Shown here: in pieces, positions 53,096-63,647 of the stretch | Position numbering within the stretch: position 1 is the stretch's first letter | Layout: every line of letters begins with the position of its first letter | Assembly (NCBI RefSeq): GCF_011074885.1 | Contig: NC_054684.1 | Coordinates: forward strand, 62,001-126,000 | Direction of reading: 5' to 3' | DNA from: Brettanomyces bruxellensis | Taxonomy: Eukaryota; Ascomycota; Pichiomycetes; Pichiales; Pichiaceae | DNA length: 64,000 bases | The notes under the pieces: generated by a model | Told to the model about the DNA's origin: nothing | Seen by the model: the letters and a program-made list of their open reading frames with translations, nothing else | Database searches by the model: none | Made by a program: the position numbers and the translations under genes

Positions 53096-53109
53096 TGTCT
53101 GTGACGCCA
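53096..53109 (-). other. Candidate primer-binding site of the copia element
   Basis: Directly after the 5' LTR the element strand reads TGGCGTCACAGACA, complementary to a tRNA 3' end ...CTGTGACGCCA. It differs from the initiator tRNA-Met site (TGGTAGCGCC) of Ty1. A tRNA with discriminator G and a 5' GTCAC, such as a serine tRNA, would fit, but this is unproven. Confidence 0.45.
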
Positions 53110-53720
53110 TGTCGGAGTTAAGAGAGACCTTATGAGTTACTCCCGGGCTTTAGCTATCAAACTCCTTCTTTAATAGAACTAATAAGAACCTAGCAGTCGG
53201 GGAGATTCAGACAATTGTAAGGTCGGTTACCTAAGTGGGTGGATATAAATGTACCAAGTGGTCTGTGTGATAATGTTAATGCCTTTAACATTCTAACAAT
53301 TGTGTATGTATCACCATAGAAGAAAATGAATTTACTTCCTTTACTCTGTTACCATCAAAGTGGAGTCGAACTAGTTGTATTGCAAAATAGGCTATCGGGT
53401 CTCCTCCCTTCGTAGAAGAAACAAGTTATATAAAAAGAGGTAAAGTAAAGTAAAAATAAAAAGGAAAATAAAGTGAGGTAATCATACATAAAAAAAAAAG
53501 ATTTAATTCTCCAGAAACAGAATTATGATCGCGCATAATTATTTTTTCTGCTGATTCCCTAACAATACACAGTTAGTGCATTTTATCCAGGATTGTCTCT
53601 ATTAGATATTATTCTAAATCTTCGTTATTTTAGAATAAGTTCAGATCTCAAAACAAATAAATCTAATGACATATAATAATAGATTACCTAATACTAGGTA
53701 ATATTCTCATATGTCCGACA
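53110..53720 (-). repeat. 5' LTR of the copia element (family C, 611 bp)
   Basis: Complete LTR with TGTC/GACA ends. Nearly identical to the solo LTR at 8896-9507. The duplication AGTAC follows at 53721-53725. Confidence 0.95.
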
Positions 53721-53725
53721 AGTAC

Positions 53726-53944
53726 ATACATATAAGAGATATTTTTCCGCAGAAGTGGAATAGGTCATTCTCAGCCGAAAGTAGATTAGGGAGAAATTTA
53801 TTTCACAGGAAAAATTTCCCCGCGAATTATTTCTTCTATCTGTCTGAACATTAATTTGATTCACATATTAATAAATCAAATACCAGTTGAACCTTTATGC
53901 GTTATTAACATATGAAACATTATTATAACTCATAGGTTCCGACA
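53726..53944 (-). repeat. Family X LTR, - orientation, other piece (layer 3)
   Basis: 5' part of the minus-oriented X LTR, starting TGTCGGAACC at 53944. With 53945-54115 it forms arms of about 170 bp around a 52-bp spacer, an imperfect palindrome made by the head-on insertion. Confidence 0.85.
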
Positions 53945-53949
53945 GTTCA

Positions 53950-54451
53950 ACTGATATTTGATTTATAATATGTGGATCAAATTAATATTCAGACAGATAT
54001 AAGAAATAATTCGCGGAGAAATTTTTCCTGTGAAATAAATTTCTTCCTAATCTACTTTCGGCTGAGAATGACCTATTCCACTTCTGCGGAAAAATATCTC
54101 TTATATGTATGTACTACTTTTTCCTTATATACTATGTGTCTCTTAGAAGGGAAGACGACTTTATTGTGTAATTTGCAATACATATTCATATAAGGAAATC
54201 CATCTTGAAGTGATCCTTCAGCTGAAACCAAGAGTAACCTTCGGGTTCTCGCTGGATTACAAACGTGTTCGTAAGGACCCTATTTTGTTATGGAGGTCAT
54301 TCTATGCAACAGAAGTCTTTTCTATATCCGAACTATATGGCCAATCCCGTTCATAACCTTGGGCATCTACGCGCTCGGTAGTGCTACGGCACAGAGATAT
54401 GTGAGCAATTAAGTAGATACAAATGTCACACGGGATTTATATACTCTGACA
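53950..54451 (+). repeat. Family X LTR, + orientation, second piece (layer 2)
   Basis: Continues the LTR begun at 46044-46100 and ends CTCTGACA, followed by the CAATT duplication. It differs from the minus-oriented copy at scattered positions, so the two insertions were separate copies. Confidence 0.85.
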
Positions 54452-54456
54452 CAATT

Positions 54457-54958
54457 GTAAGGTCGGTTACCTAAGTGGGTGGATATAAATGTACCAAGTG
54501 GTCTGTGTGATAATGTTAATGCCTTTAACATTCTAACAATTGTGTATGTATCACCATAGAAGAAAATGAATTTACTTCCTTTACTCTGTTACCATCAAAG
54601 TGGAGTCGAACTAGTTGTATTGCAAAATAGGCTATCGGGTCTCATCCCTTCGTAGAAGAAACAAGTTATATAAAAAGAGGTAAAGTAAAGTAAAAATAAA
54701 AAGGAAAATAAAGTGAGGTAATCATACGTAATATAAAAAAGATTTAATTCTCAGAAACAGAATTATGATCGCGCATAATTATTTTTCTGCTGATTCCCTA
54801 ACATGCACAGTTAGTGCATTTTATCCAGGATTGTCTCTATTAGATATTATTCTAAATCTTCGTTATTTTAGAATAAGTTCAGATCTCAAAACAAATAAAT
54901 CTAATGACATATGATAATAGATTGCCTAATACTAGGTAACATTCTCATATGTACAACA
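54457..54958 (-). repeat. Family C LTR, second piece (layer 1)
   Basis: Continues the LTR begun at 45937-46043 and ends in a mutated terminus (GTACAACA where other copies have GTCCGACA), in keeping with its being the oldest layer. Confidence 0.9.
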
Positions 54959-55889
54959 GTGACACGGTTATTTACGAAGTTTCTTGTTATAATTAGTATA
55001 TTGAGAGCTTTTAAGGCTAAGGAAAGGAAAAGTATAAAAGTAAAAAAAAAGAACTAAGGAGGAAGCTAAAATGAACTTAATAAGAAGAGAAAATGCACAT
55101 GCTTAAATACCTTAAATACTCATGAGCGAGCTTTCTTGGCATAGGCAGGGCAGAGCAGTTTACATATCCGTGAATGTCGAGGCATCTATTACAATTATTT
55201 ACGAAGATATCTGCTGGAATCCAATGCCAAGGAATAATATCTCTGAAGAATAGCAGGCTTCAAAACATCATTTCGTACCTTATTGGAATTGAACCAGCAT
55301 AAGTAAATTCATAGTTTAATATTACAGCCTATTAAGTTAACAAATCTTTCTACTTGCAACATAAAAAGGCCCCAAATCACAATTTTTTAAGTTTGCCTAT
55401 TTATTATAAAAAAGTTTTCCCCGACACTATAGTACTGTTAAGTAATTATGCAAAACGTTGTTTAAATATCTTTAAAGTTAAAAAGAAATGAGCAAAATTA
55501 AAAGGGACATCAGTAAAAATAAGTAAACACATTAAATAAAGCTCTTTTAGAAGTAAAGCATAACAATGTAGAATATAAATGAATCCTTCAGGTACGTATG
55601 CATCGAATATGCACTATACCCCATTTAAGAAGAAAATTTACATGAAACCCCATTTTCTTTTTCTTCGGCATCCATTAATTTTCTGCACAAAAAATTAATC
55701 AGTACTAATAATTAATGAATCCCACAGGAAATTTACTACATTCCAATTATTGTCAATAAAAAAAAAATTCAGTTCTGACAAACAATTATATAATGCAATT
55801 ACTTATTATTTCGCTAAAATAAAGTTAAATGGATAAATGAACAATGAACACGAATATAGTATTTTAAACTATATCACATTTGATCATCC
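54959..55889. other. Intergenic after the retroelement nest
   Basis: 930 bp of AT-rich sequence between the nest and the 3' end of the GPI cell-wall gene. No gene, tRNA or LTR recognised. Confidence 0.5.
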
Positions 55890-56797
55890 TTATAAGAGGA
55901 CTAAAAGTGCAGCCAACCCCATAGCAAACACACTTTTTGATCCAATGATCTTTTCGGCAGCAGCAGAAAACGTGGACAAAGCACTGGACGTGGATGAACC
56001 TGAAACGGATATTGCACTGGATGCGGATGACACCGATGTAGATAATGTACTTGCAGGGGCTTCAGTAATTGCTGCCTTAGTGCTTGAAGCTTTTGAAGTA
56101 CATTTAGCTTCAGTACAAGTTTCTGTCAAAATTGTAGTATCGGTTTTTGCAGTATTGCTTGATGATGCTGCTGACTTCGAAACTTGGCATTGTGTTTCTG
56201 TACAAGTAACAGTTGCAAACTCAGTAGCATTTTCATAAGCTATAGTTTGAGAAGTACTGTTACCAATAATGGAACTAGAGTCAGCGGTGGAACTAGCAGT
56301 AGCATCACTAGAAGAACTACTATTCGCTGACGAACCTGCCTTAGAAAGCTGGATGCTGAGACAACTTGAAGGGGCATCACTTGCATAGTACATAACCTCA
56401 TAACTGCTTGCAGAATACTCGTATGGATCACCGGTATTTTTACAAGCGTAAAAGTTCTTCGTACTTCCATTCAAAGCCAAAAGATTACCATCAAATGTGT
56501 AAACATCCACAGAAGTCGAGACGGACATAGCCATAAAGTGCTCCATAGCAGTCAAATATTGGACATATAACTTCCTGTAAATGGCTGACTAATGGCTTTT
56601 TTATCAGCATCATAAGTGTAAGTAGGACCATCCGTACCGCCTATGAATAGATAGTTGAGTCCTGCACCCTCGTGAGTATTGGAAACAGCCATTCCTTTGA
56701 CTTCACTGTTGTCCGAGAGAACAGTAAGAGTTATATCCTCGGCAGCAGCACAAGCGGCAGACACAACAACAGTAGTAAAAGCTAAGTTGAATTTCAT
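55890..56797 (-). pseudogene. GPI-anchored cell-wall mannoprotein gene split by a frameshift
   Basis: Two overlapping frames make up one protein. The first (56797-56552, 81 codons) has a signal peptide MKFNLAFTTVVVSAACAAAE and the start of a folded domain with TYTYDADKKAISQPFTG. It ends at TGA 56554-56552. The second, in the -1 frame from about 56558, continues the domain (VYTFDGNLLALNGSTKNFYACK ... CLSIQLSK), then a Ser/Thr-rich stalk with two TxTCTExxC motifs and a GPI signal (AAEKIIGSKSVFAMGLAALLVLL). Together it is about 300 residues and resembles Cwp1-type wall proteins. The break is at ATTTGA, so a missing T is the simplest cause: a true null allele or a sequencing error. Confidence 0.75.
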
Positions 56798-59029
56798 TTT
56801 GTTTCTGTCAAAAATCAGAAGTCGCTCAGTTAGATTACAAATTGTTGAGAAACTGTATAAATTCTACAATACTAATAAGTGATTAAGCTCCCAAACTGAC
56901 AGCAATCAACATCTTTATATACTTTTTGCAATACTAGTTTTCACAGAATGTACAAGGATGACTAAAAATAAAACTGCAATAAATGACCTTTGTTAAAAGT
57001 GGAAACCAATTGTCACAGAATAGGAACGAAACATTTAACGTAAGGTAATTCTGTAGGATGCTAAAAATATCTCAAACTCAAATTCTAAGGTGCAGGTAGA
57101 ATCGGGTGTAAAAAATAAATGCAGGGGTACATTACAGAAAAATAATCAAGTTCCCATGTTTTTAAATTTATTTGCAAAAAAAACAATAAATTTATCATAC
57201 AAACCGATTAACCTGATCATCTGAATCCATTTTTTCATCCATTCCGAAGAAATTAACCGGAAAGTGGTAGCATGAAATAAAAAGTAATAATAACTTTATT
57301 TTCCGTTTTAAGAACATGAAAATGCTTTTTTCGAATCCAAAATAACGTTGGTTCGACGTCATTGATAGAGTGTGTACCTTAATGAACAATCTTGACAGAA
57401 ATAGTATACGGAAACGATACGATTGAATGGAAATGTCCATACGAAATAACAACAATTAAACAGAAAAATCAACATAATTGGTGAATGTTAGCGTTGACAG
57501 GGTCTCAAAAATTTCAAAGTATGAAGTTGGAATGCAAATATTCTGGTTAATGAACGGTGCCCACACATAATTCAAACTGCGTATGAATGCATGAGAATGA
57601 AAAAATTTGCTTTTACCCAAACTCTCCTTTTGCATTGGTTATTAAAGAGGACCAAAAGGTCTGCCAGGGAGAATATTTCTAAAATTAGATAACAATTAGA
57701 AGAGAACCTAATCCTAAAGAAAAAGTAAAATTTAAGTCTAAAATCAAATGCTGGCAAGTTTTAGCATGAATTGGGATTATGCGACTATTTGCTATGAAAC
57801 TTGACAAAATATGTCGATAACATTTCGATCTGTTTTTTTTTTGTATATAACTCACGCTGAGTGATGTAAATAATTCTCTTGTATGCAAAGCGTAAACAAA
57901 GAAACAAAAACCTGATGTTGAAACAAACCGTTTGTAACTTCTCCGGTGAAAAAAGAGCAAGTCGACGCTTTGAAATCCTTCGTGAACGGAGAAAATTAAT
58001 CAAAAGAAAAACAAGCACCAACTTTCGGACATCATGATATCTGATTTGTTCAATAGGGTTCTGGAAACTCAGAAAGACAGGGAAAACTAATATTTTTATT
58101 ATTCTCTATTCCGTTCTGATTTTTGTTATACACTCCAATTTTTGCCCATTAGTTCAGCTGTTCTCTCTATTTGATCTAGATATCGAAAGTATCTTAATCG
58201 ATATTTACTTATCCTTATTCTTTTGCCTTTGAACCTTCCGAGTTTTGTTTATTTGGCGTACCATCCATTTTTATACGTGCTAGTTTTGTCCCTCTTCAAA
58301 TTATGGAACAGCATATCATAGCTGCCTTAAGAAATAGCATATTTTAGTTTGCTTCGTAAAAAGGGCGCCGATTTTACAAATGTACATATTTATAATATAA
58401 TTGATGATAAGATATACCTTCAGAGATTTGGAGCTGAACGTTCTGCCAGTGAAAAAGCAAGAAAGAAAATGGACACTAAAGTGGTGACGTAGCAAAAAAA
58501 AGACCGGTACATTATAACTGTTTTGATATGAGATGATGCCCCTTGCATTATATAAAGAACTAGTTGAGCGAATTTAAAAAATGAGAAAGAGAACCTAAAT
58601 AAAGTACAAGATTGATAATAATATAATGGAAACAAATGCCCGTGCTTAAGTGCAAGTACTCCCAAATGATTAAACAGTTTCCTACGTACATATTAAGGCA
58701 GTGTAACATACATAAATCCAAAAATTTCGTATCGTATCATAAAACAACTGTACACCACTATGGTCTTTATGGATGAAGGCAGTTCGAATTTTTGGCATAG
58801 AAACAAAAATTGTGAACATGCCAAAAAAGGGAAAACGTAAACACATATTTTTGGCATTTAGTGCAGTTTCGGGTGTGAGTACGAAGTGAGCTAGTAAAAA
58901 AAAAGGATGAAGGAATCGCCAAATTCCTACAAATACTTCTCACTTTTTAGATAGATGAAGAAGAAAACTGTGAAGATTGGAACTAGTACAAGTCAATACG
59001 AGCCCCTTAAGCCCTCTTGTTAACCCAGG
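56798..59029. other. Long divergent intergenic region, GPI wall gene and HST3/4
   Basis: 2.2 kb between divergent starts. Many short frames on the minus strand have no features and reflect composition. No tRNA, snoRNA or LTR recognised. Likely a large promoter for the wall-protein gene. Confidence 0.45.
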
Positions 59030-60205
59030 ATGAAGACTTTAAGATTAGATGATCCGGATTCTCAAGACGATTTGCAAACTCTAAACAAGCTGATTTCTAG
59101 TACAAGAAAAATTGTGGTTCTTACAGGTGCTGGAATTAGCAGAAATGCCGGTATTCCAGACTTTCGATCATCAAGTGGATTATATAAACAGAAATATAGC
59201 AACGGGACAATTAATTGTCGGGAATTATTTGACGTTTCGATATATAGAGACGAAAGTACCATCCGGTTATTTAATGAATTCATGCAAAACATGTATTACC
59301 AAAAGGTGAAATGTGCACATCCCACGAAAACCCATCAATTTATAAAGTATTTGAATAGTCATAAAAAGCTTATGCGATGCTATACTCAAAATATCGATGG
59401 ACTTGAGAGACGACTTGGAATGAGGACCGAATTCGATCAGTTAAATGATTGGAACCATATTGATGTCGTTCAGCTTCACGGCGATTTAAATACCTTAAAA
59501 TGTAGCCGGTGTTCTAAAAAATTTAAATGGAACGAAATATATGTCAATCAGAAGGGAGCTAAGGAAGATGCAGGTTTTCTTATTGCATGTCCCAGCTGCA
59601 TGGAGGAATATAAAAAGAGACAAAAGGAGGGAAAGAGGTGCTGCCAATCAAGCATTGGTATAATTAGACCAAACATTGTTTTATATGGAGAGGAGCACCC
59701 ATATGGAGAAATACTGGCAAAAAATCTGTCCAGGGATATCATCCGGAACCCCAAACTTTTCCTTATATTTGGGACATCTTTAAAAGTGAACGGTGTGAAA
59801 AATCTCGTGAGGAAATTGTGCCGACGAATACACAGAAATGTTCCTGATGGAAAAGTTGCAATCATAAATAACACCAAAATTTGTCAAAGTGTCTGGGATA
59901 CATACATAGACTATCAGATAGTTTGTGACTGCGATGATTGGTGCGATTACGTAGAGTCATGTGTTCCACGTTTATCACAAGAGCCTAAACAACAAAAAAA
60001 GCTTTGCGTAAAAGGTTCAAAGAAGAACAGCAAAAATGAGAAAAATAATTCGATAAAGTTGCAAAAGTGGCCAGAGCATGAGTGTAAGGGTAAGAGAAAG
60101 GCTAGACAACTACAAAATCCAGATGCATTGGAAAATGAACGTACAAAGGACTCAACCAGAGATCGTGATTGCAAGCGGATAAAAAGAGAGATTATGGTAT
60201 TATAA
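59030..60205 (+). CDS. HST3: Sir2-family NAD-dependent histone deacetylase (Hst3/Hst4 type)
   Basis: 391 residues. NAD-binding motif GAGISRNAGIPDFR at 33-46, QNIDGLE at 120-126, catalytic His150 in QLHGDLNTLKC, and zinc ligands Cys158, Cys161, Cys187 and Cys190. The wide insert between the cysteine pairs and the short PDFRSSSGLY form place it in the Hst3/Hst4 class, which removes acetyl from histone H3 Lys56 after S phase. Hst3 has 447 and Hst4 370 residues in S. cerevisiae; a single gene here may stand for both. The C-terminal 70 residues are basic and could hold a nuclear signal (CKGKRKARQ, CKRIKRE). Confidence 0.9.
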   Translation: MKTLRLDDPDSQDDLQTLNKLISSTRKIVVLTGAGISRNAGIPDFRSSSGLYKQKYSNGTINCRELFDVSIYRDESTIRLFNEFMQNMYYQKVKCAHPTKTHQFIKYLNSHKKLMRCYTQNIDGLERRLGMRTEFDQLNDWNHIDVVQLHGDLNTLKCSRCSKKFKWNEIYVNQKGAKEDAGFLIACPSCMEEYKKRQKEGKRCCQSSIGIIRPNIVLYGEEHPYGEILAKNLSRDIIRNPKLFLIFGTSLKVNGVKNLVRKLCRRIHRNVPDGKVAIINNTKICQSVWDTYIDYQIVCDCDDWCDYVESCVPRLSQEPKQQKKLCVKGSKKNSKNEKNNSIKLQKWPEHECKGKRKARQLQNPDALENERTKDSTRDRDCKRIKREIMVL

Positions 60206-60469
60206 CATTAAACGTACGGATGTAATAATTTAACAGTTAATACAATGCGCCAAATGTAATTAAAAAACTTCGAAAATATTGAAGTGGATAAAACAATTTC
60301 TTCGAATTTTGAGATACAATTTAAACCTCGATCATACAAAAAAAAAAAGTTCGGAGCTTTAGTTTCGGCACTTGATGAAAAAAAATCTACATCGCAACTA
60401 AGCAAGGTTTGACTATCATTTCGAAAAGCCAGGAACGGGAAGTTGATAATATTTTACAAATAATTTGGA

Positions 60470-61114
60470 ATGAGTGAGGAACAACAAGAAAGGATTATAT
60501 ATGAGTTCAATATAGCACATTCTGTGAGGATCTCATCTCTACAATACAAGTACTTGGGTAAATACAATGAGAGCTTGCAGAATATAGGAGCGGATCCCGA
60601 AAGCACTTTAAAAGGAACCATACAACTTGATGGAGGGCAAAACGGAGGAAAAAAGATAAATATAGACCTGAAAAAGCAACACATTGATCTCACGGTATGC
60701 TGGCATTGCCGCAGTATACTTATACCTGGGTTAAATTTACAAGTTAGGATCAAATATGCAAACAAAAAGAAACATCAAGAGAAAAACATTAGGGAATGCG
60801 GTAAAAATTTAATTGACGACCGAATATTAGTGTATCGATGCTTGAATTGCAATGCATCAACTAGATTTACAGGTATCTTAGCACAGAAGGGAAGTCAATA
60901 CACTGACAAAAATGAAACAAAAAATAAGAACACTGCTGCACAAAATAAACGGCGGTTAGACAAAGTTTCAGAAAGGATTAGAAAAAAAAGGAGGAAACAT
61001 CATCGTGGTACAGCATTAAATGAGCTACTTGAACGAAAGAGAAGGAAAGGAAACAATTTACGGTCAAAGAATGAAATTGACGGGCTGGATCTTTTCGACT
61101 TCATGAAAAGATGA
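60470..61114 (+). CDS. SNM1: RNase MRP subunit Snm1
   Basis: 214 residues (S. cerevisiae 198). The Rpr2/Snm1 layout is present: an N-terminal helical region (IAHSVRISSLQYKYLGKYNESL), a zinc ribbon formed by CWHCRSILIPG (about residue 82) and CLNCNAS (about residue 124), then a very basic tail ending GLDLFDFMKR, like the SLESFMKS end of yeast Snm1. RNase MRP cuts rRNA precursors and some mRNAs in the nucleolus and cytoplasm. The paralogue Rpr2 of RNase P is shorter and lacks this tail. Same strand as HST3/4, about 260 bp downstream. Confidence 0.82.
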   Translation: MSEEQQERIIYEFNIAHSVRISSLQYKYLGKYNESLQNIGADPESTLKGTIQLDGGQNGGKKINIDLKKQHIDLTVCWHCRSILIPGLNLQVRIKYANKKKHQEKNIRECGKNLIDDRILVYRCLNCNASTRFTGILAQKGSQYTDKNETKNKNTAAQNKRRLDKVSERIRKKRRKHHRGTALNELLERKRRKGNNLRSKNEIDGLDLFDFMKR

Positions 61115-63521
61115 ACATATGTACAGGCTGCTATGATGGCACAATACGCATTTCCAGTTCAGTTAATAATAATAATTAAACAAATAAGAATAAGAAGAAT
61201 TTGATCCAGATTCGCCTGGCACATGATAGGATACACGGAAACTGAAATCTGGGGTAGGTCTGGGTACTCAAATGGGAACCACTTACTCATAAATAAATGA
61301 AAAAAAAATAGGGATGGGTCTCATGACATTTCCAATGCACAGGAACAGTTTCGCAATTGCGTGTAATACCATATTGATCATTTTTAAGCGTTTCTGTTGT
61401 AACAAATTTTTGTCACCAGACTTATAACATGCTTTGATAATGCACGGCATACATTTAAATAAGAGGGCATGAGGTTAAATGCAGAAAAGCATGACACTAG
61501 CGGAAAGTTACTTTGTTACAAAAAAGCCTGTTCGAGAAGTTATTATGTGTGCAACCCTTTAGAAAACAATATAGAACTCAAAGATGCAAATGGAACCTCA
61601 TATGGTTTAATAGCGGTGCTTTGTGAGAAATATATTTCAATTGTTTTCGATTCTACCGAGAATATGAAAGTGGCCCCACACGAGTATTAGACGAAGAAAA
61701 TTTTGAAGTGTTGAATTCAGATGAGACAACTCCGCGAAGATCCCATCTAAAAATAAAAAAGGGCTCAAACCTTAAATTAAATCTGATATACACCCATTAG
61801 TAATGACCTCCACCGAAATTTTCTCTATTAGTATGATCACACGAGAAGCGACAAAAGCATTTTGTCACGTGATCACCAACACTAAGAACAAGCAGTAGAT
61901 ACTAGAACTTGCAGACTAAATAGAATTTCCGAATAGCTTCAGCAAATTATTGGGAAGATATAACATATATAATAACTAATCAAAAAATAGTCGCCGAAAT
62001 ATGTGGTAGATAGAGTAAAGTTGCATTTACTTGTACCGGGGTAATACATATAAATACAATAAGACATATATTATTATTTAACGACCTATGTGTGATTATA
62101 AGAATCGAAGTAACTAACAAGAAAAACTGGAGAAAAATAAATAGGGAATGTTGCTTATAAAATAGACAATAGAATATAATTATTTACGATCATTAATAAA
62201 AGAAACCGGATGATCCGAGAAAACTGATCCCGGCCTTTTTCTTACTTAGTAATAACCCTCCAAAGTTTACTTCGGAATCTGCCCTGACCATTCGGCTTTT
62301 TTTTTTTTTTTCGTAGAGACTCGGTACATTTGACATTCTCAGCGGTCGACATTATTATAGCTTATTTGAATATATTCTATATTCTACCAGATAAGAAAAC
62401 TAACAGGGGCAGGGAAGAAAGGAAGTATAATAAAAGTGCGGGCAAAGCCAAATACAGGAAGTGCTGATATACCCGCATCATCGAAATTATAGATATGAAC
62501 TTCAACAAAAGGCTTATGACTGCAATCCGCCGTGGTGCTACTCTTAAATCCGAAAATTTCATTAAACTGGTTTCAGTACTATTATTACCTATTTCTGGGA
62601 TTCGGATGGCACAACCGGTGAGGGCGAAAATAGCGTCGTTCACCGAAATAAATGAATACTAATTCAAATCGTTACCTAAAGCAGAAACATCTTTAAAAAT
62701 GTTTTTGTTGCACTATGAGGATTCTATTGTACTTTTTTATTGTTATTTTATTATTTTTTTTTTCAAGGCTTCCCCCGTCATCTTTACGACTTGCACCTTG
62801 ATTACACGCACCCCACAAAGACGCTTGTTGTTCAGAAACAAAAAAAATAATAGCGGGTGGTCGGAGGGGGAAAATTTTTTTGGAGGAAAAGAAGCGAAGC
62901 AGGAAAGGGAAAGTAGAGAAAAGTAAAAAATAACCAAGTGGAAAGGAAGAGCTTTCAAATTGATAAACCGCAAAATTTCAAGAAGTAATAAAATCCGTTC
63001 ATTTCCTTTTTACTTCATCCATATTCTATTATAGTACCGTAACACTTCGTGGGAGTCTTTTTGACTCAAGCTTCATTCACTAATAACACTCAATTTATTT
63101 ATAGAGATAGAACCATTTTACATATATCTTGGTCAAACGAGGTCTTTAAAAGATCGGCAACTGGAGAGAGAGCATATAGATACACATAAATACATACAGT
63201 ATCATTTTGCTTTTCAATTTTTCCCATTTTATTCTTTTGGAGATTGCATTACGTTGCCGTTATTCAAAATCTGCCCCACCGCATACATTTATTTATTTTG
63301 GGTGTTTATTATCGGAACTTTAGATCACAATCCATTATACGCCGCGTCAAACAACTCTGGCTATACGAGCTGACACTTTAATTTTAGTTTGCCCGATTTG
63401 AAGTCATACTTTCGCGCATAGTTTTGCGTCATTACTTACACTACATTGCTCTTGGTGTAAGAAATATTTATTAGAGACGTTCATCTTACCAAACAACCGA
63501 CTACACTAAGCTATACATTGC
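61115..63521. other. Long intergenic region and HAP4 promoter/leader
   Basis: 2.4 kb. A 73-codon + frame at 61469-61690 has no known features. GTCACGTGATC (61864-61874) is a Cbf1-type E-box without the AT-rich and CCGAA parts of a point centromere. T- and A-rich tracts occur at 62299-62312 and 62750-62930. No RNA gene recognised. Confidence 0.4.
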
Positions 63522-63569
63522 ATGATTAATCATTTTTGGTTAGACATTTCTACACATACGACAACTTAG
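63522..63569 (+). promoter_or_regulatory. Upstream ORF in the HAP4 leader
   Basis: ATG at 63522, 15 codons, stop TAG at 63567-63569, 78 nt before the HAP4 start. S. cerevisiae HAP4 is also known to have short uORFs in its leader, so translational control may be conserved. That it lies in the mRNA is assumed. Confidence 0.45.
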
Positions 63570-63647
63570 GGACAACGTCAGTTATACGCATACAGTACCA
63601 TCGATAGTTTGTTGCAAGATTCTATCTAGAACTATTTGACCACACTA

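Larger units (their letters stand above)
46442..53720 (-). mobile_element. Decayed, rearranged Ty1/copia element (layer 4)
   Basis: In element sense: a full 5' LTR (53720-53110), primer site, degenerate gag, pol (IN-RT-RH), a truncated 3' LTR (47590-47253), then an extra 811-bp copy of part of gag (47252-46442). Both outer flanks carry AGTAC, so the whole 7.3-kb unit behaves as one insertion, yet its inner end is gag sequence and not an LTR. RT after integrase marks it as Ty1/copia. Gag and pol carry stops and a frameshift, so it is not autonomous. The two LTRs differ by only a few single-base indels, so decay or assembly error is recent. Confidence 0.88.

Noticed and set aside
46101..54451. 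The outer inverted repeats looked like the ends of a composite DNA transposon or an inverted-repeat centromere.
   Set aside because: Nested LTR insertions with three exact 5-bp duplications explain every boundary. No transposase is present and nothing marks a centromere.
61469..61690. A 73-codon + strand ORF after SNM1.
   Set aside because: No recognisable domain, signal or context. It may be chance in AT-rich DNA.
61864..61940. GTCACGTGATC resembled element I of a point centromere.
   Set aside because: The following sequence is not strongly AT-rich and has no TGTTT...CCGAA element at the right distance.
62377..62643. An 88-codon minus-strand frame with hydrophobic stretches upstream of HAP4.
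   Set aside because: It starts with GTG, its first ATG leaves only about 60 residues, and hydrophobicity follows from T-rich composition.
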